A stretch of 60,000 bases of DNA, taken from contig NC_087074.1 of assembly GCF_026151205.1 (NCBI RefSeq), forward strand, positions 6,636,001 to 6,696,000, written 5' to 3'. Source of the stretch: Bolinopsis microptera. Taxonomy: Eukaryota > Ctenophora > Tentaculata > Lobata > Bolinopsidae. Shown here in pieces: positions 24,363-35,500 of the stretch (position 1 is the stretch's first letter; each line of letters begins with the position of its first letter). Made by a program: the position numbers and the translations under genes. The notes under the pieces were generated by a model. The model did not search any database and was not told where the DNA came from. It saw nothing but the letters and a program-made list of their open reading frames with translations.

Positions 24363-25065
24363 GTGTCAATAATTGATCTCTCTTGGTCCCCTCACATGCG
24401 ATTACGAGCCATTGCAGATATAGCTCGCCAAAAAGCATCATTGGTTATCAGTGTATTTCACACACGATCTCACTCCATCATGCTGACGCTATACAAATCA
24501 ATGGTTCGAAGTCTGATAGAATATTACTGTCCATTATGGCATCCCTCAAAAATCAGCGATATCCAAGAACACAGAAAGCATTCAACGCCAGAATAATAAT
24601 ATCAGGAATGCGCGATCTCCACTACCAGGATCGCCTGGTCTATCTATCTCTGATCTCTCTTCAACGAAGGCGGGAGTGATTCATCATTCTCCACATGTGG
24701 AAAATCCTCTACGGAAAGACCAGCAATGATCTGGACGTTCTATTTGTTTTACGCCCAAGGCTTGGAAACCTTGAAGTAATTCCATCAAAACGTAGAACCA
24801 GTTCAACAGCAAACCTCACCTTGTTTGACAACTTATTTGCAGTTCAGGGACCTATTAAATTGTGGAATGCAATCCCCTACCATCTGAATGTCATTCAAGA
24901 TCTGGAGCACTTCAAAGATAAGCTCACAAAGTTCATGCTGTCTCTCCCTGATAAGCCACCGATCAGACTCAGAGGATATACTCCTCCAAATACGAACTCT
25001 CTGCTGTGCTGGCGCAACGAGCGAGACTTAGTCTTAACTTCGCTATGGGGTAGTCAGAAGATGTG
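24363..25065 (+). pseudogene. CR1/jockey-type LINE ORF2 C-terminal part (frameshifted)
   Basis: Three overlapping frames give [20 protein letters not shown], then GMRDLHYQDRLVYLSLISLQ, then KLWNAIPYHLNVIQDLEHFK and TPPNTNSLLCWRNERD. These align in order with the tail of the better-preserved LINE at 47829-49695 ([53 protein letters not shown]). It is a relative of that family, broken by at least two frameshifts. Confidence 0.85.
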
Positions 25066-25118
25066 ATGGCCCCGTCAAGTCTTGACGAAACTCAACATAG
25101 ATCACATAGGTAAGTAGG

Positions 25119-27049
25119 TCTAAAAAATTGTTTAACCTTGACAGTATACACTTGATAGTATACACTTGATCCTTAGTAAATTCATCTAGACAGTGCTCTT
25201 CAGCATTCCCCAGATAAATGATCGATTGTTTCCTTAGCTTCGATATTTTGGTGATCAATACTCTCTAATGCAAAAGGAGAAATCACAAATTAAACAACAA
25301 TTTTGTTTTTATCTAAAGCTGTCAGCTATTAGTATTAGCGCAAACATTAAAATCCGAATCAAAACAATAAGAACTGGTGCACTATCAAATAGGAGCTACG
25401 AAAAATGAAACAATTAACCAAAAACATGAACAAAATCACGTCCCTAAATCTTAACCATAGTTTGAGACGTTAAAACGTCGTAAAACTTAATCGGGATCAG
25501 TGAAGGTACTCTAGAAAAGTTGGGCAGCGATGGGCACAAGTGCAAGAAGGGCCATCTGCATTGATGTGGCACCACTATCGTCGTCACCTTCTTCTTCATC
25601 ACCTTCTTCTTCATCACCTTCTACTTCATCACCTTCTACTTCATCACCTTCTACATCTTCACCTTCTACGACAACTCCATCATCTGTGTTGTTTTAAGTT
25701 ATACAATTTTTTACCAGGCCAAACAGCAATAAAATACTTAAGGTTCAATATTTAAATTAATAAATAAATTCTACAATTTGTAATTTCTTGACTATAATAT
25801 CTCAAAACTTTTTTTATTTTATATATCAAAAAGAAGATGTTTGAATCCTTACCTTGACAGTTTATAACAGCGAGCATACCGAAGAGGGCGAGTAAAATTA
25901 ACAGCTTCATGATGAAAATTTGGGGAAAACTTTGCTAAAATAAAGTTGTGATTATTAATCTAAACTTGAGCGATTATGTATTATTTATAATTACCACTAA
26001 GAATAACAGATCATCCTAACGATTAGGCCATGTTCACACTGCACATACTAAGTTATTCCAAAATAAAGATTGGGCGACTTTTGTCCGATCACAGCGACTC
26101 TTGTCTGAATCCGAAATTAGGGTTTTCGTACAAAAATCCTAAGTGGCGACTGTTGTCCAAATTTCGGATCATATTTGTATTTATCTTGTGACGTTGCGTT
26201 CAACTTCACTGTCCCGATGCGGGCGTGATCCTTTGCTTACTAATATCGCGACGAAAGCGTCCATTGAGATCGGACTTAAGTCGTGTTACCCAAAATTAAT
26301 CCGATTTGGTCTCCGATTGGACGATGATGGCTGGGTTTAAAGTATTTCAGTAGAGAAATAAAAGATACTAAGAATAAATACAACAATCGATAGAAACTGC
26401 TGGCGAGTTAACATTAAAAGTTGACACTTGACGAATTAATTAAAAAAGAATAGAAGGATAGTCGATACCAAGCCAGGTAATTCCACCTCTGCTAAAAAAG
26501 AACTGAATAAGACAGCAGTGCAGAGATAGGTTTTATAAGAGCTCATCTCAGCAATGCATGCTAAAGTGAAACTGATTCTTGGTCCAGCTCTCTCCGTGCA
26601 TGCCAGAACGAACAGTCAATAGCCGTGCTCCCGCCCCGTTACAGCAAGATGCGGCTTAGCTACCAAACTTTACTTTCTCCTTGTCGAGCAGTAATATTAT
26701 GTTTAACAGCGGTTACTACATGTCGTGTCCTCTGAACGGTGGATAAGAACTTTCACGATTTCCAATGCTTGCATGCAAATGCTATATTGAATTTTAGCGG
26801 TGAAAACTTTCTCCAACAATTTATTCTAAAGCAGCGTTTTTATGAATAATACAGCTGACCACAATAATTCACATACATAGCATTCTTATCCTTGCGAACT
26901 GAAAGTGAAAGGGATAGTATATTTTAGAATTCCTTTTTTACAGAGCAACTCTGTTGTGAATAATTTGAATAGGTAAGTTTGTACTCGAAATGCGAAAGCT
27001 GCTTGCTAAAATTGAAACTTCAAGGATGAAAGGCGATGAAAGATTCTGT
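25119..27049. repeat. Segmental duplication, copy B
   Basis: Partner of 15217-17857, lacking the 601 bp hAT-like insertion and so holding its empty target site near 25245-25256. Carries the second acidic-protein gene. Between copies A and B lie the RNase H remnant, the GGGA repeat and the LINE fragments. Confidence 0.9.
25511..25910 (-). CDS. Secreted, very acidic, probably GPI-anchored 76-residue protein, copy B (2 exons)
   Basis: Exon 1 is 25853-25910 and exon 2 is 25511-25683. The coding bases equal those of copy A, while the surrounding duplicated DNA has accumulated substitutions and indels (for example in the intron and the upstream region). The protein has the same signal peptide, EGDEV-type acidic repeat and hydrophobic tail. 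The candidate TATA box is at 25982-25989. The pair is either recently duplicated with chance sparing of 231 coding bases, or held by selection or gene conversion. No family recognised. Confidence 0.72.
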
Positions 27050-29656
27050 ATGATAAAAAACAGGATGACTCGCCAGTAACCGTGGCAAATCATTAGTCAC
27101 TAGTATCCGTTTTTGCTCTACTAAAATTACAAACGATTATAAAATTCCTCCAATGATCAATTTCAACGAAAAAAATTGTCGTGACAGAAATCAGGAATTC
27201 CCGAGAAAAGGCGTAATTTATTTTGTAACATCTGGACGGCCTATAGTGGACAGTGGTGTTACCTCATCCCGTCATCTGATACGGACACACAACTAATCTG
27301 CTTTGGAACCGTGCCGTAGATGAGTGATTTGAAAGATGTATCTTTTCTCCATGTTTCAAGCTATTTCGATCATTTTAAGCCAATAAAAAAAATTTAAATT
27401 TTTGCTAATTGGTAATTATCCAATTAACTGATTGTCTGACGTAAAAATTATCTTCACAAACGTTTTTCTCCCTGATAAAATAAGCACCCTCGATTAATTT
27501 GTAACCTTCTATAATGTTCACAACTAGAGATATTTGACAAACAAGAAAAGTGGCAAAAAGTGGCCTTGAGACACGTGGAAAAGTTTGGAAAAGTTGGTCA
27601 GTCATATACTCATATAAAAGGCACCTAATGGGACTAAAAAACGTCAAAAATCCGTAGGAAGCTTCTTAAGTGACAGTAGATCGATTTTTTGTGTGAATTG
27701 AACCAGGAAGTTATTATGAATATGCCAAGGTATCATTCTTAGGAACTGAGAATTCAGAAATTTTATCAATTCTTATGAAAGGAAATTACTTGCAACAAAA
27801 TAGTTAAAATATTCTGGGCATATCATTTTCCCTGATTTATAGAAGTACCATTCTGCGAGAAGCAAAACCGTTGTTCATTATTTAATTAGTGTTAGACTTA
27901 GTGATTAAATTTAAAACTGAAACTAAAAAAGATCAATTTATTATTATTTGTTTTAGGTTTGTAACATTTGGCCAAGCTTTGTAACACTGGATCAATTTTT
28001 ATTGAGTATCAATTCATATTTGGTGCAGTGTCACGCAACACAAAATCTTTAAATGTAAAAGAAAATTCGCACAGTTCGGCGGTTTGTCGCGTTAAACTTA
28101 AAGTTTAAACTGAGATACTCGTGATTTATTTCAGAAAATATAAAACATGGCGATTCTCCACGTAACGAAATTCATTCTTGATATTAAACACGGCTTTTAA
28201 TGTTTAACTTTAAGCACTGTACGACTACGAGATAAGTAGGAGCGGAATTAAGATTATAGTTCATAGTCATACACTCAATCTCATAGTCATACTGATACAG
28301 TTAAGCTGATTATAAATTATTATTATATATTATTATTACAAAATGAGACTGAGAGTCTCCGCATTCTGATTCTGACTTTGGTTTTATAGTTTTGCAGCCG
28401 AACAAAACGGTTTTGCATAAACACGTATCCCAATCCTTACCCTAACCATAACCCGGAAGCTATCCATAACCATTAACCCTAATCACAACCCTAACCCTAA
28501 GTCTAACTCGAGCCCTGAAGCTAAACAATCGAATTGGTGTTTATTGTTTGAATAGCCTGTCAGTGTCACCAGTCATGTCACGTGACCAAAGCAAAACAGT
28601 TTTTTGCCCATAACTCTCCAGGGAAGAATTTTTACCCTGTAATGGCCGTACCACCTACGTCATTGAGTGTGATTCGGAATCAGCGTCCAAAAATACACCA
28701 ACTCAAAATACTTTCATACCCTCAGGGCCTTTTCACACAAAAATTTTACTTGGGCGATCGCGAGCGATTAAGTGGGAACATGCTTGTCGGCTAATTTTTT
28801 TTCCGATCCTGACATGGCTTCAAAGCGTGGAATTTCACTTTTATCTGTTGAAACAGTTTTTCTACTTTATCAGATAGTTTTTCATCATATGTCTCCTTTA
28901 AACCAAAAATGACAAGATTCCTACTGCGATCTTTCGATATTGTACTTGTAGGTTTATAACCTACCAGGATGCGCGCCGAGTTGGACTCGTCGACGGTCCT
29001 AATATTCAATATTTGAAACAAATATTTTACGAGTATCGCCCGTTAATTTCGATACAGCTCTCTAAACAACTTTTTTCAATTTCTATTCTGTCAGTGGAGT
29101 AAAACGTTTGAAACAGTTTGACTGTATGACCTGATCTCAGCTTGTACAGTTTCAGCTGAACGCGAACGACAGATTTCACGGTGAGCTGAACAAATTCCAA
29201 TTGCTTTAATTTGCCTTCAAAAAGTTAACTTTGCACTTTGCACTAGCTTGTCAACCGAATTTTGAGAGCTCTTCAACTCCTCAATAATGAATGGGAAACG
29301 CAAGCTACCGATTTCATTCTCTCATAATTTTGCATTTGCGGACGGTTATTCAAATTAATATCATTTCCTTTTGTTTGGGAAAAAGAGACACTGGAAGCAG
29401 TTTGATTCACGATGTCAATTGTCAATCCTTCGCAGCTCGGCGAGGCCCAATGGTGCATCTCGCCGATTTACTGAAGTACTGTGGTAATTGCGAGAATTAT
29501 TATTATAACATTATTTGATGCGCGGTGCGGCCCAGTAGTGCATCGAGCTACAAGTAAAGCAGCGGTCCACTCTACCCAATGGCAATTATCAATTATGGGT
29601 TTCCGGTTTTTGGTCAAATAAATATTACGGACGATGATTAATCATTTTACACTTAC
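27050..29656. other. Repeat-derived stretch without gene
   Basis: Contains segments shared with 19155-19320 and 19488-19650, the 13499-13605-like repeat at 28945-29050, and a degenerate run of CCCTAACC-type telomeric units near 28425-28505. Short ORFs have no supporting motifs. Confidence 0.55.
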
Positions 29657-30263
29657 TAGGGTAGAAGGTGCACGATAAAAATAAACTTGCTCGGATTTTC
29701 AAAATTTTTGTACCATTGTTTTTTAGAGACTGTGAGAATTTTCACAGTACCAAATTTGTCATACCATTTTGGAATGATTAGTGAGTTTCACCTAGGTGCC
29801 ATATTTGATGGTGCGCGGCTTTAGCAAGCAAAATTAGGTGTAAAACTAAAAGTCGCGTAATTTGGCGAAATTTGTTAATTTTTGTCGTATTATTCTGCCA
29901 TATCTTCGGTTCCCGAACATGAATCATGCTGAAAATTTATCAAAACCTTCTAATCATACTTAACTACCGAACCTAATTTAGTTTGGAGAGATTGGCCTTG
30001 ATTAAGAGGTCTAAAAATGATAAAATAGGAGTAAATTCGTTGATAACTCAAATTCTGACCTGACCATCGAAATTGCTCAAACAAATTTAGGTTCAGTAGA
30101 ACATAAGTGTTTACGTAAGCTGACCAAATTTCAACAAAATTGTTATATGGCCGGAAGTATTACAACTTTTTGATTGTTTCCGAAATAATGTGCTGGCCGA
30201 AATACGAGCTAAAAACCATTCAATGGTCAGCGCGCCCGTCTCACGGTCCATGGCGCACTACCT
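29657..30263 (-). mobile_element. hAT-like non-autonomous element, second copy (inverted)
   Basis: Reverse complement of the element at 15350-15950: from GGTGCACGATAAAAATAAAC to ATGGCGCACTACCT. Bounded by ACACTTAC at 29649-29656 and 30264-30271, again an 8 bp duplication. Confidence 0.85.
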
Positions 30264-30265
30264 AC

Positions 30266-30332
30266 ACTTACCTGGGGACCTCAGGCTATCATGTTCAAAC
30301 ACCGACTAGAGATTAGGCGGAATGACAGGCTG
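30266..30332 (+). mobile_element. Tiny hairpin-ended element, copy 7, 3' end altered
   Basis: TTACCTGGGGACCTCAGGCT to GGCGGAATGACAGGCTGA; the usual terminal GCGCSGCCCAGT is missing. It starts in the right-hand target duplication of the hAT-like element, so the two ends abut. Confidence 0.6.
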
Positions 30333-31914
30333 AAAATACAGCTCGATTGAAGTTGGTTTCAACTGTTATGTCGGGGGCCCTTTTAGAACCATCTCGAAGA
30401 TCGACTGTAGAGTGATTCAGCACGCGTACGCTCAAAATATTACATTACAAATATTACACTGTATACGGGTATTGGTAATTGTACATGTTTATATCATGAC
30501 GGATATTCTAGCAACAATGAATATGAAATCTAAAGTACCGGAAGATGATACATGTGACATGATTCTTTCACAAACCTTGGGCTGCCCCAACTTACAAACT
30601 TAATTGTGCATTTGTTATATAAGAACAGTAAAACTAAAATGTTCGTTAGATATGGGGCCATCTACTTTGGACGTCCGCCGCCAAAATCGCACAACTTGAA
30701 GGTTAAATCAAAGACCGCAAGCTGAGTTTGTTTTGTGATCATTTGTTACGTTCATATCTTCAGCTCCAATGACCCGTGTCTTGGCCATTCTATTATTAAT
30801 TTATTCAGTCTGCATCACTCACCATTTCGCTTTGCAAGACTACTTTCATTCCCCAATCCCCTCTCATTATATTTATATTGTGATTCCGCTTGCATGCTTT
30901 GTCTCACACCAGCTCGCCGTTTTGGAAAGCTTACTTCTTTAGAAAGCTTATTTCTTTTAAAATGGTCTGATCACCCCCGTTTGTGCTATGAATATGATCG
31001 TTCGATTATAACAACTTGAATTGCAACCATCAGTCCTTCATACAAATTTTCATTTTTTAAAAATCTTTAAAGGCACAATTCTTCTGGGAAATCTTGGATC
31101 ACCAGTGAGCCGATAAATGGTTATAAATTTAGTGCGCGCCATTAATTTGGATGGAGTATTGGTGTTGTATCCTTGGAGAATCCTGACACAATGTCGTGTA
31201 CTAATAAAGAAGATAATTTTGTCACTTTCGACCGAGATTCACTGAGCCTGCTTATGCCGCTGCCTATTTGTATGTTGGGTAAATACCCTCTGACATCTGT
31301 CCAGAGAGACCATTTAATCAAATTACATGACATGCTCCAAGGTGTAGGATGAGTCAAGAGTTCAATAATGTGATCACAGTCGCGTGATCTTAGTTCAGTA
31401 ACGTGATCTAAGTTCAGTCACTTGATCTTAGTTCAGTCACGTGATCTCTTTGATATGAGAACTAATACTAAAAACGATTAGGACACAATAAAAACACTTC
31501 TAAATTTTTTTAAAAAGGAGTGGCAACCACAGTGTATATAATAAAATATTCAATTAAATCAAATAAATTAACATATATATATTGTATAGTTGGGATTTTA
31601 TTTGGTCTCTTGACGGCCATATCCGCAGTCTGCAGCTACCATCTTTGCCAGAAACAATAGGCTAATACTGTAACAGTATCAGTGATAAATATTAAATTTT
31701 TATATGCTATAATAGTAATACACAATTCTGATAATATTCTGTTATACAAAAGTGTGTAGGCAAGCTGTCACATAACTTTATAACTATCTCTAAATCAATA
31801 TTGTATAAAAAACATATTTATTGTACAATAACTAAATCGCCGAGAATTCAACTGTATATACAGCCCGATAATAATAATAATCCCATATAAAACATGAGGC
31901 TGAATCTTAACAAA
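30333..31914. other. Intergenic stretch between the repeat region and the alpha2delta 3' end
   Basis: No coding support. Near 31365-31450 there are four tandem units of about 20 bp containing GTGATCTTAGTTCAGT. Confidence 0.5.
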
Positions 31915-32529
31915 TCAGTCCCAGCTGAAAGTGAAAGTAAAAGTGAAAGTGAAAGTAAGAAGCCATGAAGTCCAGGTAAAATGTCCATGAGTTCCACTAC
32001 ACTCGTGGTCAGCCCTGCTCTTCAGACAAGTTGGTGAGATAACACGTTGCTGGGGCGACGAATACGCAAAGTTACAAACACTGAGGTTACTCTGCAAGCT
32101 CGGATCTGAAATAAACATTTTGTTAATTCGGAGGAGGAAGGAAGATCAGAGGATGACTATAACTAACAGTATTCAACTGTATAATTTAAGCGTTCTTGTC
32201 TGTAATGAATACATTTACATGTTAAACTATACTAAATTTATCTATTTGAACAAATTACGTTTAATATTCATTAACATAAACTCTTTATACAGTGTATACT
32301 ATTATACACCATACAGTATACTTAATATATACGCTATATACGGCTATACGTAATTATAAACTTCCCACCTCTGTTAATAAGCATAGGTATCACGTGATCC
32401 TGACAAGTTGGATCAGATCTCGCCAGTTTAGAGGACGCCACGCATCTCCCCTTCTTATCGGGATCTAACACGAACAGCAGGTTGGAACCTTCCACCGGCT
32501 GTACTAATACAGGTCTGCTGTTGCACAAC
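31915..32529 (-). CDS. alpha2delta last two exons with Cys-rich segment and C-terminal tail
   Basis: Exon 32369-32529 reads [19 protein letters not shown], then a Cys-containing stretch, and leaves one base. Exon 31915-32105 reads from [11 protein letters not shown] to [14 protein letters not shown] and ends in [19 protein letters not shown]. Family members end in a Cys-rich part followed by a hydrophobic GPI signal, so position and content agree. The Thr-Phe alternation is encoded by a TTTCAC-type microsatellite (31924-31956). Because that tract followed by CAG also looks like a 3' splice site, an alternative end of this exon is possible. Confidence 0.75.
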
Positions 32530-35500
32530 CTGGTGGTGTTTAGTGTAACGAGTCAATTCTAAAGGGGGCACCATTGGTTTTGGCAGGTTGCATATTTAAA
32601 TTTTTAAATAAATAACTAAATACATTTTTAAAATATCTCGATAAGATAATCGGCAATAATTGGATCTATAAATCGTCATCGGTTTATTGCGATAATTAGG
32701 TACAGATGAAATTAAACACAAATTCGTTGGACTAAAACTGCTGCACAACCTAGTGGTGTTAAACTTTGAGTAAATATTTTATTCTCAATTCACATGTAAA
32801 ACAAGTAAAAATGTTTTATTGAAAATTGATTTTGAGAGAAAGATTTCGTCATAATAATAATCAACTTGACTCAGCAGAGACTTTGGATACATCGAAGCTC
32901 AGTACCCAGGAATCCTTACTGGCTAGGGCCTATCTCCAAAAGTAAAAGAGATAAAGACTTTCGGTTTTTTGCAAAATGTTCGTCTCGTAAAAATAACGTT
33001 TTCCCCAGGGTGAAAATTTGGGACTATTTAGATTTTGAGTAACCCCAAAAAGTCGTATTTTTTTTGGGCCGATTACAAGTTCGCAATTTTCACTTTGCAG
33101 ATTCCTGTCCTCTGGAACAGGATGGAATGGAGTGACGCCCCCCGCTAGCAGAATGGCAGTTGTAACAGACGTGCTCGCTAGAAGTCTACCTTTGCTCACC
33201 TTACTTCTCCTTATGCCGATGTCTTCGACTTTGAACATTTCAAGTTGGAACCTCAATGGTATTAAAGGTAACATTCTTAGGAGAGAACATTTAGTAAGTG
33301 ACGCTAAACGTTATCATTTTGATGTAGTGTGTCTCCAAGAGACAAAATGCCGAGACTTCGAGGAAACAATTATTGACGGTCACAAACTTGTAACACTAGC
33401 CCAATCAGACAATTGGTATCATTATGGTCTCGGTTTCCTAATCTGCCCAGCCCTTGTACCTTCTATTGTTGCATGGAGATCACTTAGTAACAGAGTGGCT
33501 TTCATTGATATAAGACTCACAGAACACAACGGATCTCATCGTATGACCAGGATCGTTAACGTGTACGGACCAACCAAGAAGATTGTCGATGATGACATCA
33601 GTAGGGTCACAGGTAACTCCCCATTGTTACAATCATATTTCAATGATCTGAAAACTGCTATCAATATCCCAGCTCGATTCGATTTGTTTGTTGCTGGAGA
33701 TTTTAACGCCCGCCTTGGGAGATGCAGTAGGAAAGAGTATGATGCTGGCCTTAATAATCATATTGGTCAGTTCGGTAATGGTCTGAGAAACAGGAACGGT
33801 GAGTTCCTACTGGACTTTATTGTTGATAATGGTCTGTTTGCGTGCAATACTGCGTTCCAACACAGAGCGAAGCATATTACCACCTGGAAGGCTAGATGTG
33901 TTCCCAAGGGTAGACCCAAGGGTTCAAAAGACACTGTGAACTATTTTAAACAAATTGATTATATTTTATGTCGTACTAACTTTAAAGTCTGTTTAACAGA
34001 CTCCCGCTCTTTTTGCGGTGATTTTGTGAAATCTGACCATAAACCTGTGGTCGCACGTTTTAAACTTGGTTGTGAATACATTGTACATAAGCGGCCTAGG
34101 TCTGACAAAATAAGGTTTGATGTCAATCGCCTTAATGATTCTGATATTAAGTCTAAATTTTTTGATTCCTTTAAAAGTAATATTGATTGTAGAGTTTTAA
34201 CTAATAATGCTATTTCTGAAAATTCTGATATATTTGGTATATTGAGTAAATGTGCCGTCCAGGTGGTTGGTAAAGTGCCCCCGGGGAAGCCTCATCAGTA
34301 CAGCGATGATCCAACTGTCGTTAAACTTTCAGCAGAGAGAAAGTCCCTTCAGCAAGAATGTAGTCTCACAGGGATAAGCGACAGGAGTGACCTCAGAAAA
34401 AGAATCAACCATCTCAAACGTACCATCAAAAAGAGGTTGAAATCCATCAACGAGGCCACTGCTAACGCCCTAGTAGATGTCATCAACAACACCGACAGCT
34501 GCAGAAGCATGTTTGAAGCGAATAGAACTTTGGCCCAGTGTAGGATGAAGAAAGACGGAGTGACTGTCCATGATGCAGACGGGAACACCTTAGGTTCTGA
34601 CTCATTAAAAGCAGAAGCTATTAAAGAATACTTTAATAATGAGTTCAATGACAAAGATGAACCCCACCTCCCAGCATTCATTGACCCTCCTGGAAGCCTC
34701 CTCTGTCCCATAACACCTGAAGAAGTTGGCCGTGCTGTTATGAAGCTGAAATCCGGTAGAGCGTGTGGCCCTGACGGTATACCTAATGAGCTAATGAAAG
34801 CTGCTGGATATCCCCTCCACTGTGAGTTGGCTAGGATCTACAATCTCTCCTTTGAGACCAACACATACATCCCAGGTATCCTGACACCCCTTCAGAAGCC
34901 AGGAAAACCCCGAGGTCCGATAAAGTCTATCCGGCCCCTCACATTGCTAAATGGAACTAGAAAAGTCCTATCCCTCGTAGCCTTGAACAGAATCAATTAC
35001 CACGTTGATATGTACACTGGACCTTGGCAGGCGGCATACAAGCAGGGTCGCAGTTGTGCTGACCTGGTATGGTCTCAGAGAATGTTGACATCAGTGGTTA
35101 CCAGGCGCGAGTTTGAGTATAGTAAAATCAACATTGACATGACCGCTGCGTTTAATACTATCCGCAGACAGACCATCATCAACCTCCTCATTGATGCAGG
35201 ATGCTCTAGAGACGACATTCGCCTAGTTCAGTACCTCCTCTCAAATACAAAGCTCAAGGTGACGGTCAACAGATCTGAGTCTGGTGAATTTGTGATTAAT
35301 ATTGGCGCTTACCAGGGAGACAGTCTGGCAGGTAAAGTGTTTACATTGACCCTTGCCGGTGCCCTGAATCACATCAGAGCCGTGATCAGTGTCACGATTC
35401 CTAGACCGAACCCCCCAGTCTCTGATAGAGGCCTCCCGTTAGAGTCCGCCTATGCTGACGATGCTGAGCTTCTGAGTGAAGATGGTCAGAGCCTGGTGAA

